Positions 35,874-44,907 of a DNA stretch of 64,000 nucleotides are shown here, one piece after another (the stretch's first letter is position 1; every line of letters begins with the position of its first letter). The stretch lies in contig CACPCG010000001.1 in assembly GCA_902632305.1 (NCBI GenBank), positions 164,431-228,430 of the forward strand. The letters are read 5' to 3'. The DNA comes from an uncultured Gammaproteobacteria bacterium. GTDB lineage: Bacteria; Pseudomonadota; Gammaproteobacteria; GCA-002705445; GCA-002716945. The notes under the pieces are model-generated. The model saw nothing but the letters and a program-made list of their open reading frames with translations. It was not told the DNA's origin and did no database searches. The translations under genes were made by a program, and so were the position numbers.

Positions 35874-37267
35874 TGAAATATTTCCCACTTAACATAGAAT
35901 TAAATAAAAAACTTATTCTTCTCGTCGGTGGCGGTGAGGTTGCGGAGAGAAAACTCGATCTTCTTGTTAAAGCAAAAGCACAAGTTATTATAATGTCACC
36001 AACTTTTACAGATTATCTACAGACTTTTTCGAAGCGTGCTGAATTGACTTTCGTTGATTCAGAGTACAAGACATCAATCTTAGATGAATATAAATTTTCG
36101 TTTGTCATTGCCGCCACTAATAATGAGGATTTAAACAAAAAAATAGCCAAAGATGCTAATGAAAAAAATATTTTGGTGAATGTTGTTGATAGACCAGAAA
36201 TTTGTGATTTTATTTTTCCGTCTATACTCGAACGAGGACCAGTTACTGTGTCAGTCTCTACTGGTGGTGCATCGCCAGTTTTGGCAAGAATGTTAAGAAC
36301 TAAGTTAGAGACTTCAATACCGGGCGGATACGGAAAACTCGCAAAAATTGTTTCAGACAACAGAGTAGTGGTCAGAAAAAAATTCAAAAATTTTAAGTCA
36401 AATAGAATTTTTTGGGAAGAAATTCTAAATAGTAAATTTGTTGATTTGGTTCTCAGTGGACAAGAGGGTGCAGCAGAGAAGTTCCTAGAAAAAGAAATAG
36501 AAAATTTTGATGAAAACAAAAAGAGTGAAGGTGAAGTTTATTTGGTTGGTGCTGGTCCTGGTGACCCTGATCTCCTTACATTTAGAGCACTCAGACTTAT
36601 GCAGCAAGCTGATATTGTTCTTTACGATAGACTTGTTCATCCAGACATAATTGAATTAGTTAGGAGAGATGCACAGAAAATCTACGTAGGAAAAAAAAGA
36701 GATCAACACACTGTCAGACAAGATGAAATAAATCAACTACTCGTTAAGTACGCTAAAGAAGGAAACCGTGTTCTTAGATTGAAAGGAGGGGACCCCTTTA
36801 TTTTTGGAAGAGGCGGAGAAGAAATTGAAACATTATTGGATCAGAATGTTACTTTTCAGGTAGTTCCAGGTATAACTAGCGCAAGTGGGTGTTCAACATA
36901 TAGCGGGATACCATTAACTCATAGAGATTATGCACAATCATGTATTTTTGTTACTGGACATTTAAAAGATGGGAAATTAGATTTGAATTGGGAGAAACTC
37001 ATTCAACCAAATCAAACTATAGTATTTTACATGGGTTTAGTCTCAATTAAAATTATATGCAATAAGCTAATTGAATATGGTCTAGATAAAAATACTTATT
37101 GTGCCTTAGTTCAGCAAGGAACAACACAAAATCAAAAAGTATTCGCTACAACTATTTCATTGATGCCTGATATGGTGGAAAAAGAAAAGCCTGAGCCCCC
37201 GACAATTTTTATTATTGGAAATGTTGTCAAATTAAGAGAAAAATTAAACTGGTTCAGCGCAGATTAG
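35873..37267 (+). CDS. cysG: Siroheme synthase CysG (dehydrogenase/ferrochelatase plus uroporphyrinogen methyltransferase)
   Basis: Bifunctional enzyme making siroheme from uroporphyrinogen III. N-terminal Met8-like half: VGGGEVAERKLDLL Rossmann motif, VNVVDRPEICDF (Asp for dehydrogenation and chelation) and SVSTGGASPVLARMLR. C-terminal SUMT half: YLVGAGPGDPDLLTFRAL, GKKRDQHTVRQDEIN, RLKGGDPFIFGRGGEE and PGITSASGCSTYSGIPLTHR. Length 464 is standard. Siroheme is the cofactor of DsrAB, so this gene supplies the sulfur pathway encoded 13 kb to the right. Confidence 0.96.
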   Translation: MKYFPLNIELNKKLILLVGGGEVAERKLDLLVKAKAQVIIMSPTFTDYLQTFSKRAELTFVDSEYKTSILDEYKFSFVIAATNNEDLNKKIAKDANEKNILVNVVDRPEICDFIFPSILERGPVTVSVSTGGASPVLARMLRTKLETSIPGGYGKLAKIVSDNRVVVRKKFKNFKSNRIFWEEILNSKFVDLVLSGQEGAAEKFLEKEIENFDENKKSEGEVYLVGAGPGDPDLLTFRALRLMQQADIVLYDRLVHPDIIELVRRDAQKIYVGKKRDQHTVRQDEINQLLVKYAKEGNRVLRLKGGDPFIFGRGGEEIETLLDQNVTFQVVPGITSASGCSTYSGIPLTHRDYAQSCIFVTGHLKDGKLDLNWEKLIQPNQTIVFYMGLVSIKIICNKLIEYGLDKNTYCALVQQGTTQNQKVFATTISLMPDMVEKEKPEPPTIFIIGNVVKLREKLNWFSAD

Positions 37268-37273
37268 TTGAAG

Positions 37274-37294
37274 ACTATCTAGTAGGTAGTTTTC
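37274..37294 (+). terminator. Weak terminator after cysG
   Basis: A short stem ACTATC / GGTAGT (one G-U pair) with a 5-nt loop is followed by TTTTCT. It lies directly after the cysG stop and overlaps the tail of the convergent tonB gene. The stem is only six pairs. Confidence 0.4.
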
Positions 37295-37850
37295 TATCTA
37301 ATGAGAAATTAATTGGGATAGTGAGTTTAATTGATGTTTTTTTAAACGAGTCGGGAATCTTAGGGAAAGGTGCAGATGTTAGAATCATTCTCCTAGCCTC
37401 TCTATCTAGTAACCTATGACCAGATGATCTCACCATAAGGTCTTTAATGTCTCCACTTCTCAGAATAGTGAAAGTTACTTTGGGTGAACCCTCTTGTTGT
37501 CGCTGTCTAGCAATGATTGGGTAGCGTTTATTAGAGTCAATAATTCTTCTTATTTTTGCAAAGTAAGTATCATATGTCCTGTTACTTATGTCTCCAGTTT
37601 TTCTATTATCTAGAATAACCTCTTGATCTTTTTCACTCTTATCCGTTGTCTCTTGAGTATTCTCTGAGAGTGATTTACTTTTATATTCCGCATCACTTTT
37701 TTCTATAACAATCATTTGAATATTCATACCTGTCTCACCAATTGAGGATATGTCTTGCAAGCTTGCACTAATTTTTAGTGTCACTATGAAAAAAAGATGA
37801 ATTGCAAAGGCAACCACGTAGTAGTTTTGTAATCTATCGTCATGCATCAT
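37275..37850 (-). CDS. tonB: TonB-like energy transducer
   Basis: 191 residues: one N-terminal membrane helix (about 9-27), a polar linker rich in Ser, Lys, Glu and Asp rather than the usual Pro-rich region, and a TonB C-terminal domain (IIARQRQQEGSPKVTFTI, DIKDLMVRSSG, LLDREARRMI). Transmits proton-motive force to outer-membrane receptors. Last gene of an exbD-exbD-tonB minus-strand operon, overlapping the second exbD by 11 bp. The two TonB receptors to the right are the likely clients. Confidence 0.86.
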   Translation of the reverse strand: MMHDDRLQNYYVVAFAIHLFFIVTLKISASLQDISSIGETGMNIQMIVIEKSDAEYKSKSLSENTQETTDKSEKDQEVILDNRKTGDISNRTYDTYFAKIRRIIDSNKRYPIIARQRQQEGSPKVTFTILRSGDIKDLMVRSSGHRLLDREARRMILTSAPFPKIPDSFKKTSIKLTIPINFSLDRKLPTR

Positions 37851-38241
37851 TTTTACTCGTCATAAGAAAAATTTTCTTAATTGATTGGTTATTTAAAATT
37901 AGTAGAATCCTATTTAGCTTAGCTGCAGTTAACTCTTTATCAGCCGCAATGAGTAATTCGGATTTCTTGTTGAGTTGTGAAATTGTTTTTTCAAAAACAG
38001 AAAATGATACATCTTCATCGTTAAGGATAATTGATCCATCCTTATTTATAAACAAAGTATTAATTTCTCGCTCTGTATAATTATCAATAGTTGCTTTGCC
38101 TAAATCGACATTATAAAGCTCTTTTTGTTTTTGAATAACTCCAGCTATCATAAAAAATATTAGTAGTAGAAAAATAATATTCACAAGAGGTAGTAAATTA
38201 TTATCATTTATTTTTTTATTACTATTTAATGGTAATTTCAT
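37840..38241 (-). CDS. exbD: ExbD/TolR-family biopolymer transporter, second copy
   Basis: 133 residues with one N-terminal membrane helix (LLPLVNIIFLLLIFFMIAG) and a periplasmic domain. The conserved Asp of ExbD/TolR, normally in P-x-x-D at the helix start, is replaced here by Asn (PLVNIIF), so proton coupling by this copy is doubtful. Two exbD genes in a row (the other with Asp) suggest a heteromeric complex. Two-base gap from the first exbD, overlap with tonB. Confidence 0.83.
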   Translation of the reverse strand: MKLPLNSNKKINDNNLLPLVNIIFLLLIFFMIAGVIQKQKELYNVDLGKATIDNYTEREINTLFINKDGSIILNDEDVSFSVFEKTISQLNKKSELLIAADKELTAAKLNRILLILNNQSIKKIFLMTSKNDA

Positions 38242-38243
38242 TT

Positions 38244-38696
38244 TTATTGAACTGGTTTTCCAAGGATTTTTGGAGTTTTAACTGGCTGACTTCCATCTTC
38301 CCTCTTATATGTAACATCATTTTTATTCTCTTTAATTCCTAAAAGAACATTGTCAATTTCGCTTTTATTAAAGTCTTCCATAACGGAGAGTATGTTTTGC
38401 ATACTTACATTGTCATCGGGTTTAATCACTACCAAATGCTCCTCTTTGCTTCTAATACTAGTAAGTATTTTTGCTTTGATATCGTTGATGTGAACAGCCT
38501 TGTCGTTTAATTTGAAATCTTTATCATTGTTAAAACTTATAAGGTACATTTTCTTATCACTACTTATTGATTTTGCAGACTCACTAGACAAGTCAATATC
38601 TGTCTGACTAAAGTCTTGAAAGTTAGTAGCTAACATGAAGAATATTAATAAGATAAATACTACGTCGATAATTGGTGTGAGGTTAATTTTGTTCAT
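38244..38696 (-). CDS. exbD: ExbD/TolR-family biopolymer transporter, first copy
   Basis: 150 residues; the N-terminal helix reads INLTPIIDVVFILLIFFMLA with the proton-coupling Asp intact (LTPIIDVVFILLIFFM). Periplasmic part of about 110 residues with VVIKPDDNVSMQNILSVM. It opens the exbD-exbD-tonB operon, divergent from the FecA-like receptor. The gap holds a Fur-box-like site that could control both sides. Confidence 0.87.
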   Translation of the reverse strand: MNKINLTPIIDVVFILLIFFMLATNFQDFSQTDIDLSSESAKSISSDKKMYLISFNNDKDFKLNDKAVHINDIKAKILTSIRSKEEHLVVIKPDDNVSMQNILSVMEDFNKSEIDNVLLGIKENKNDVTYKREDGSQPVKTPKILGKPVQ

Positions 38697-38798
38697 ATTT
38701 TGACATTTTTTAATATATTAAATTTAGCTTAAAATAGTTCTAAAAAACACATCTATATACTGTTGATTATTATTAGTATTTGCAAGTAATTATTGTTT

Positions 38799-38817
38799 AC
38801 AAATGAGAATCATTATC
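38799..38817. promoter_or_regulatory. Fur-box-like operator between exbD and the FecA-like receptor
   Basis: ACAAATGAGAATCATTATC agrees with the 19-bp Fur consensus at 15 of 19 positions, including the full right half AATCATTATC. It lies in the divergent gap (159 bp) between exbD and a TonB receptor, the typical place for iron-dependent repression. The position and match together make this the better of the two Fur candidates in the window. Confidence 0.68.
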
Positions 38818-38855
38818 ATATAATGGCATTTCAAATAATTATTTGGAGTTATTAT

Positions 38856-41150
38856 ATGGCCAAAAAAACGTTAAAATTCAGCTACTTATGGATGGTGCTG
38901 TTCATGATGAGCATGCCTATTCACGCTGAGCGTAACTATGACTCTACACCTGTAACGGTCTTTCCATCTGGAGAAGATGAAAGAACGATTGCTGGTTCAG
39001 CGTCATACATAGGCGACGAAGAGCTGAAAAAATTTGGTTACACAGACTCTGAGAGAATCCTTAACAGGATACCTGGTGTTTATTCACAAACTGAAGATGG
39101 TTTCGGTTTAAGAACAAACCTTGGTATGCGTGGGGTATCTGCGAAGAGATCTGCAAAGACCAACATTATGGAAGACGGGGTACTACAAGGCCCTGCTCAA
39201 TACTCCAACGCATCAATGTACTACTACCCTACAGCGGGTCGTGCAGAGGGCGTTGAAGTTATAAAAGGTGCAGCTGCGATTGGAACAGGTCCAAGAACAA
39301 CAGCTGGTACTATTAACTATATTTCACGTCAAGTACCTACAGCAGGAACTGATGGTTATGTTAACATGACTTTCGGTGACGATGGATACGACAGATTCCA
39401 TACTTACTACGGTGGTAACATCGGTGATTTTGGATATGTTGTCGAGTACCATCACTATGGGTCTGACGGTTTTAAAACTATCAACACTAATGGTGGAGAT
39501 GCTGGATTTGATAAACAAGATAATCTTGTAAAAGTTCGTTACACACCATCAGGTAGTTCAATGAATCAATATTTTGAATTAACAAGTATTAATTCAGAAG
39601 AATCATCTAACGAAACATATATCGGTTTAACAACTGCTCAATTTGCAGCGAATCCGTATCAAAGAATGGCGGCTTCTGCATTTGACAACATGTCTACTGA
39701 CTATCATAGATATATTTTCACTCACTACATGGAACCAATGGACAACGTGCAAGTGACGTCAAAATTATACAAAACTAGATACAGTCGTCTATGGGGTAAA
39801 GTAGGTGCGGTATTTGTTAAGACTGCTGATGGCCTTGGTTCTGGTACTTTAACAGACTTATCATTTAGTACACATGGCTTCTACGAGCTTATGCATGCTT
39901 CTGGTTCAGGCGTATTCGCCAACAATTACACGGTTAACCGTGCTTATAATATTGTTTTTGGTACAACTGCAACTGATGCAGCAGCAGGTGAGTACATTGA
40001 GAGATCAATGGGTCATCGTGACTATACTATGCAAGGTTTTCAAACTGTGATTAACATGCAAATGGGAATGCACGACCTTGAACTTGGTTATCGTAGACAT
40101 AAAGACTTAAGACAAAGAATGGATAGTGGTTTTGTTAGAAAATATGTAAAAGATTCTAACGGTCTCGTCTCACTTATGGTGGGCGGTGATTCTGCACAAG
40201 GTTCTCAAACTGGAGCAGAGCGTAAACACGCTGATGCAGTCTCCTTGCATATTAAAGACACTATTAAGCATGGCAACTTTACAACTGTACTTGGAATAAG
40301 ACATGAAGATGTTGAGTACAACAAAGGAACAATGGCTAATGCTGGTTCGTCTATTCAAGATAAAACAAATGAAGCAACAATGATCGGTATGTCAACAAAC
40401 TACGACTTACGCAATGGTGCTTCGATCTTCGCTGGTTATCATCAAGGATACTCTCCAACAGGACCAAGCTCATCAGCTCAACCTGAAGAGTCAGATAACT
40501 TTGAAGTTGGTGTACGTTACTCACAACCTGGCTCATACTTTGAAGCTGTAGGATTCTTTGTAGATTACGACAATCTACTAGAGTCTTGTACAATTTCAAG
40601 TGGATGTTCTAGTGGTGGAAGTGATTTAGGAGCATCAAACAACGCTGGTGAAGCTGAAGTTTATGGATTAGAACTTCAATATAACTTAGATAACATGTTT
40701 GCAGCACCTGCTATGAAAGGGCAAGGTACAACTGCAAGCGCTGTTCGTTTCCCATTAATCATGTCTGCTTTAATACAAAAGTCAGAATATAAGACAGATA
40801 CAAACTCTGTAACTGGACGTATCGGAAATGACATTATGTACATTCCAAAATCACAAATATTTGTTGGAACTGGAATGCACACAGCAAACTGGTCACTAGA
40901 TTTAAGTGCTAAGTACTATGACACTATGTTCACTAATGAAGAGAACAGTCAACGTACTGGTAAAGCATGGATCTTCGACTTAACAGGTTCTCATAAGCTT
41001 CCAGCTATGATTCCTGGTACTAGAGACGCTAAAGTCTTCGTACATGTCGATAATCTATTTGACAAAGTATTCGTAGCATCAGAGCACAACCACGGAAAAA
41101 GACCTAATAAGCCTGTTTCTGTAAGTGCGGGAGTAAGCTTCGGATTCTAA
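38856..41150 (+). CDS. TonB-dependent receptor, FecA-like (ferric siderophore or citrate)
   Basis: 764-residue outer-membrane receptor. Signal peptide (MAKKTLKFSYLWMVLFMM...IHA), plug domain (ERILNRIPGVYSQ, GMRGVSAKRSAKTNIMEDGV, VEVIKGAAAIGTGPRTTAGT), then a 22-strand barrel ending VSAGVSFGF with C-terminal Phe. The plug text NIMEDGVLQGPAQYSNASMYYYP is close to FecA. Start is an ATG with GGAG 8 bases upstream; an earlier TTG would overlap the Fur site. No FecR/FecI sigma system is adjacent. Probably transports ferric citrate or a similar chelate. Confidence 0.92.
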   Translation: MAKKTLKFSYLWMVLFMMSMPIHAERNYDSTPVTVFPSGEDERTIAGSASYIGDEELKKFGYTDSERILNRIPGVYSQTEDGFGLRTNLGMRGVSAKRSAKTNIMEDGVLQGPAQYSNASMYYYPTAGRAEGVEVIKGAAAIGTGPRTTAGTINYISRQVPTAGTDGYVNMTFGDDGYDRFHTYYGGNIGDFGYVVEYHHYGSDGFKTINTNGGDAGFDKQDNLVKVRYTPSGSSMNQYFELTSINSEESSNETYIGLTTAQFAANPYQRMAASAFDNMSTDYHRYIFTHYMEPMDNVQVTSKLYKTRYSRLWGKVGAVFVKTADGLGSGTLTDLSFSTHGFYELMHASGSGVFANNYTVNRAYNIVFGTTATDAAAGEYIERSMGHRDYTMQGFQTVINMQMGMHDLELGYRRHKDLRQRMDSGFVRKYVKDSNGLVSLMVGGDSAQGSQTGAERKHADAVSLHIKDTIKHGNFTTVLGIRHEDVEYNKGTMANAGSSIQDKTNEATMIGMSTNYDLRNGASIFAGYHQGYSPTGPSSSAQPEESDNFEVGVRYSQPGSYFEAVGFFVDYDNLLESCTISSGCSSGGSDLGASNNAGEAEVYGLELQYNLDNMFAAPAMKGQGTTASAVRFPLIMSALIQKSEYKTDTNSVTGRIGNDIMYIPKSQIFVGTGMHTANWSLDLSAKYYDTMFTNEENSQRTGKAWIFDLTGSHKLPAMIPGTRDAKVFVHVDNLFDKVFVASEHNHGKRPNKPVSVSAGVSFGF

Positions 41151-41161
41151 TTTATAAGAAC

Positions 41162-41247
41162 ATTCATCTCTCCCGATGAATAACCTTGGATACCTAGTTT
41201 GAGATACTTTCACATCATTCTCCATCTTAAACTAAGGTATCTCAAGG
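41162..41247 (+). other. Two consecutive hairpins after the FecA-like receptor gene
   Basis: The first is ATTCATC-TCTCCC-GATGAAT. The second is a long imperfect repeat of about 22 bases per arm (from CCTTGGATACC to GGTATCTCAAGG) with a 20-nt loop. They fill the first half of the 186-bp gap before the next gene. There is no clear T-run, so they may be an RNA stability element, a processing site or a factor-dependent terminator. Confidence 0.45.
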
Positions 41248-41336
41248 AACAAAATCCACACAATCACCAACCACAAAAACCCTCTGATCATATTGCATTC
41301 TAAAATATATTTAGTATATTAATTGTTGGGGTAATT

Positions 41337-41660
41337 ATGTTCTGGAATAGTAAATTAATTTATTTCTTTTTGTCTCTTAGTATCGTATCGGCGCCTATGA
41401 TGGTGGCGGCGAAAATAGATTCATACGCAACTCATCATTATCTTTGCACTATAGATTCAACAAGTGATGAAAATGACTTGGATACACACTGTGATAACTG
41501 TTACTTTTATTTTTCAGATAATGATGATCTCATTAAACCTCAAAACATATCTAATCTTCAGTCAATTAAATCTGATTTAACTCTTCTTGCTCATCATGAA
41601 TTGACTGGCCAAGACGAATCTAAAATATCTACAAGAGATCCACCACTTCTCGGAAAATAA
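41337..41660 (+). CDS. Small exported Cys/His protein, DUF2946-like
   Basis: 107 residues with a signal peptide (about residues 1-25, cleavage after VAA). The mature part contains DTHCDNCYFYF and two more His pairs (ATHHYLC, LAHHELT), which could bind metal. It ends with TRDPPLLGK; DUF2946 proteins often end in a similar RxPP motif and often precede TonB-dependent copper receptors. Here too the next gene is a copper-type receptor, 43 bp on. Assignment to that family is my impression, not proven. Confidence 0.65.
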   Translation: MFWNSKLIYFFLSLSIVSAPMMVAAKIDSYATHHYLCTIDSTSDENDLDTHCDNCYFYFSDNDDLIKPQNISNLQSIKSDLTLLAHHELTGQDESKISTRDPPLLGK

Positions 41661-41703
41661 TTCTTTTCCCGACAATTAACTTATTAACTAATTAGGAGTG
41701 ATC

Positions 41704-43758
41704 ATGAGATTTTGCAAGTTTATAACATACATAATTATTTTTCTTTTACCCAGTTACGTCTATTCAGATGACTTAACCGATATCGAGATAACAGCCCCAT
41801 CTAACACTAATGCCGTGGTAAGTGATGAGGCTATTGATGATATAAAAACAAGAAATATTGTTGATGGCGGTGATTTATTGCAATCGGTCAATGGTGTTAA
41901 TGTAATTCGTCGTGGTGGACACGGTTTAGATCCTGTTGTACGTGGTCAGAGTGATCAAAGACTTAATACATTTATAGATGGAGCTATGGTGTATGGTAGC
42001 TGTTCATCCAAAATGGATGTTGCATCAACATATGTTAATGTGGAGAACTATGACACAGTAACTGTCATCAAAGGAACACAGTCAGTTATATATGGCGCGG
42101 GAGGTCCAGGTGGTGTCATAAGTTATAAAAGAGTAACCGAACCTTATTCACCCGATACATTTGGCCCTTTCAAAATGAAATTTGGACAAACATTTGATGC
42201 TAACTCAGAAGCACTGACAACCATTGGTGATATCACCTATAGTAATGGTACAAGTTATATACGTTTGAACAGTTCATATTCTCACTCAGGTAATTATGAA
42301 TCAGGTAGTGGCCTTAAACAGCTTACTGAATTTAGAACTTCTAACACTGCATTAATATATGGAATGAGATTAGGTGATGGCTCAAAACTTGAGGTGTCCT
42401 ACACGGATAATCAACAAGATAATATTGGTTATCCAGGATTAAATATGGATATTAAATATTCACATGCAGATATTTATAATTTCAAATACCACCGGGTAAC
42501 GCCCTTAGGAATGTTTACATCTATGAAATTTGAGATGTTCAACAGTGATATGGATCATGAGATGGACAATTCTACATTACGATCTACATCAACTATGAGG
42601 ACGCCAGCAGCCTCGGATACATATGGTTATCGGATAATAGGAGCTGTGGGAAAGAATAGTAGAATGGGTTTGGATTACGAACATAATACAAGAGATGCTG
42701 AGCAAAATATGGTAATAAGTGGTACAGAAAGGCACCTAACTTTTTTATGGCCGGGTGCGGAGGTTTCAAAGTTTGGTATATTTTATGAAATAGACACGAA
42801 AATTTCAAAAGCTCAAACACTCTCATTTGGAGTTAGATGGGATCAAGTAGAAGCAGAAGCTACCCGTGCAGGGGATGACCCTGGCTCAGATCACATGTTA
42901 CAAGTGACAGCAAATAGTTTATATACTGCACACTATGCCGGAACTGTTACTGCAAAAAAAAGAGATTGGGATAACATAAGTGGCTTTGTTAGATTAGAAA
43001 AGACTTTTAATCCTGCTTCTAAATATTACATTTCTATGAGTCATACTGAGCGCACACCTGATGCTACTGAGTTATTTCATGCTAAAACCAGCATGGCTAT
43101 GGCGATGAAATATCGAGATAGACATATTGGTAACCCAAATTTAGACTCAGAATCTCACTTAACTTTTGAGTTGGGATTTGAGGAAATGTTTTTAGGCAAT
43201 AGCATCGTTGCATCAATGTTTTATACAGACGTTGATGACTTTATTACTACATACAGGGTTTCAGATGGGACATTTGCTAATAACGTAAATGATGCAAGAG
43301 TTTACAAAAATATTGATGCCACATTATGGGGTTATGAATTTAATGCTCTGCGTGACTTGGGAAATAATTACAATATCAAATTTAATTTAAATTATACAAA
43401 TGGTAATGATGATTCTCAAAGCCGTCCTTTACCTCAAATCATGCCACTTGCAGGTGATATATCTCTAAATTATGAAAATTTATTAACTAATTATGGTCTT
43501 AGAATAAATTTTGCAGCCTCTCAGGATCGAGTAGATACCCGTGTAATTGATGTTGGCAAAACTTCAGGTTATGGGACACTAGATTTATTCTTCGGGACTG
43601 AGTTATCTCCAGGTATGGATTTAACTTTGGGTGTTTCAAATCTTCTTGATAAGAAATATTCCTCACATCTCAGTAATGCAAACTTAATGGATGCCTCTGC
43701 TACTCAAGTAGATGAACCAGGAAGAAGTATTTGGGGGTCGATAATTTATGATTTTTAG
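41704..43758 (+). CDS. TonB-dependent copper receptor (OprC/NosA type)
   Basis: 684-residue outer-membrane receptor. Signal peptide (ending VYS), TonB-box-like ITAPSN region, plug with DLLQSVNGVNVIRRGGHG, DPVVRGQSDQRLNTFIDG, then YGSCSSKMD and NYDTVTVIKGTQSVIYGAGG, and a barrel ending IIYDF. OprC-like receptors have a cysteine and methionine-rich copper site in this same segment (CxxxM), and the match (Cys-x3-Met) is direct. Start ATG chosen with TAGGAG 6 bases upstream; a GTG two codons earlier overlaps that site. The preceding DUF2946-like gene supports the copper role. Confidence 0.88.
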   Translation: MRFCKFITYIIIFLLPSYVYSDDLTDIEITAPSNTNAVVSDEAIDDIKTRNIVDGGDLLQSVNGVNVIRRGGHGLDPVVRGQSDQRLNTFIDGAMVYGSCSSKMDVASTYVNVENYDTVTVIKGTQSVIYGAGGPGGVISYKRVTEPYSPDTFGPFKMKFGQTFDANSEALTTIGDITYSNGTSYIRLNSSYSHSGNYESGSGLKQLTEFRTSNTALIYGMRLGDGSKLEVSYTDNQQDNIGYPGLNMDIKYSHADIYNFKYHRVTPLGMFTSMKFEMFNSDMDHEMDNSTLRSTSTMRTPAASDTYGYRIIGAVGKNSRMGLDYEHNTRDAEQNMVISGTERHLTFLWPGAEVSKFGIFYEIDTKISKAQTLSFGVRWDQVEAEATRAGDDPGSDHMLQVTANSLYTAHYAGTVTAKKRDWDNISGFVRLEKTFNPASKYYISMSHTERTPDATELFHAKTSMAMAMKYRDRHIGNPNLDSESHLTFELGFEEMFLGNSIVASMFYTDVDDFITTYRVSDGTFANNVNDARVYKNIDATLWGYEFNALRDLGNNYNIKFNLNYTNGNDDSQSRPLPQIMPLAGDISLNYENLLTNYGLRINFAASQDRVDTRVIDVGKTSGYGTLDLFFGTELSPGMDLTLGVSNLLDKKYSSHLSNANLMDASATQVDEPGRSIWGSIIYDF

Positions 43759-43834
43759 AATTCATAGTGGGTTTTTGATGTGATATTGTTCCAAATGATT
43801 TACAATATAGCGATTAGTTAAAAACGGAATTTTT

Positions 43835-44464
43835 ATGGGACTGAATTCATTATTAAGTTTAGGCGGACCAATAGTTTATATTCTCTTATTATTGTCTGTT
43901 TATGCACTTGCTGTAATACTCTATAAGGCACATGTCTTTTATAAAGTTCAATTTTTTAAAAATCAGAATTTATCTGATAGCGTAGAACTTTGGTTGACTA
44001 ATAAAAAAAAAGAAGCGTATGAAGAAGTTAATAAGTCAGATAATCCAGAGTCCGAAGTTATATCTTTCACAATGTATCAGTTACTTAAACACAAAAATAT
44101 TTCTGCGAAAATAGAAAGTGACGTAAGAGAAGAAATTACAAGACTATCTGAAGAGAGAATAAATTATTACAGTTCAAAATTAGATAGTCTTCAAGTCATA
44201 GCTACTATCGCACCTTTACTTGGATTACTTGGAACAGTCTTTGGAATGATTGAGGCATTTCAGCAAATGGAATCAGCTGGTAAAAGTGTTGACCCTTCAG
44301 TGTTATCAGGTGGCATTTGGGAAGCTCTACTAACAACTGCAGCAGGACTGTCTGTAGCTATTCCAATTGTAGTTTGTGAGTCTTACTTCAGATCTTTGGT
44401 GGAAAGATTTAAAATCAATGTAGAGAGTAGCGTTACAAAATTACTCACCTCTAATTTAAGCTAG
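43835..44464 (+). CDS. exbB: ExbB/TolQ-family proton channel protein
   Basis: 209 residues, three membrane helices: residues 13-33, about 127-150 (TIAPLLGLLGTVFGMIEAF, the ExbB signature) and about 165-185 (LLTTAAGLSVAIPIVV). It is the stator partner of ExbD/TonB. It is 76 bp downstream of the copper receptor and separated by two receptor genes from its partners tonB and exbD, which lie on the other strand. Converges on the DUF4396 gene with a 4-bp overlap. Confidence 0.9.
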   Translation: MGLNSLLSLGGPIVYILLLLSVYALAVILYKAHVFYKVQFFKNQNLSDSVELWLTNKKKEAYEEVNKSDNPESEVISFTMYQLLKHKNISAKIESDVREEITRLSEERINYYSSKLDSLQVIATIAPLLGLLGTVFGMIEAFQQMESAGKSVDPSVLSGGIWEALLTTAAGLSVAIPIVVCESYFRSLVERFKINVESSVTKLLTSNLS

Positions 44465-44907
44465 CCACAACAACCAATCCCTTTCTTTTTTAATCTCCAG
44501 TAGTTGTAAGGCCACGGGGTAATGAACCCAGCGATAAGCATAAACGGTATCACAAATAAATCTACCCTAGCACCTCCTGTTAACAAGAAATCTACAAGGT
44601 TCATAGCTAGCTCCATACTAATCATAGATATTAAACTCATACCACAGGCTGTTTTAAGCGCATCGATAAATTGCATCTGTTTTAATAATATAAAAGTTTC
44701 AAGAATTATACTGGTTAAAATTCCATTGAACATCGCTAGTAACATTATTGAAAAAGTTGACCAAGGGATTGCGTTGATTTGAAAATAGTATATCGTGCCA
44801 ATATCACCAATACTACAACCCAGTAAACACCATGATGTATTGACGGCTGATTGTTTCCAAGTTGCATTGCAGCGCCAATCAATATTTATCTCTGATGATA
44901 CACTCAT
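44461..44907 (-). CDS. DUF4396 membrane protein
   Basis: 148 residues. An N-terminal polar segment (WRCNATWKQSAVNTS) is followed by WCLLGCSIGDIGTIYYF, the CxxGCxxG signature of DUF4396, and three further hydrophobic helices. It ends with GIGCCG. Function unknown. It is the last gene of a minus-strand run with a Rieske ferredoxin, TrpD-like enzyme and a 2OG oxygenase; the stop of the Rieske gene adjoins its start. Confidence 0.75.
   Translation of the reverse strand: MSVSSEINIDWRCNATWKQSAVNTSWCLLGCSIGDIGTIYYFQINAIPWSTFSIMLLAMFNGILTSIILETFILLKQMQFIDALKTACGMSLISMISMELAMNLVDFLLTGGARVDLFVIPFMLIAGFITPWPYNYWRLKKKGIGCCG

Noticed and set aside
36013..36519. A 168-residue minus-strand open frame opposite cysG
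   Set aside because: It is the mirror of a strongly conserved cysG coding region, has no ribosome site and a poor composition.
38793..38855. Upstream TTG start for the FecA-like receptor
   Set aside because: It would place the start inside the Fur-box-like site and put extra residues before the signal peptide; the ATG with GGAG is better.
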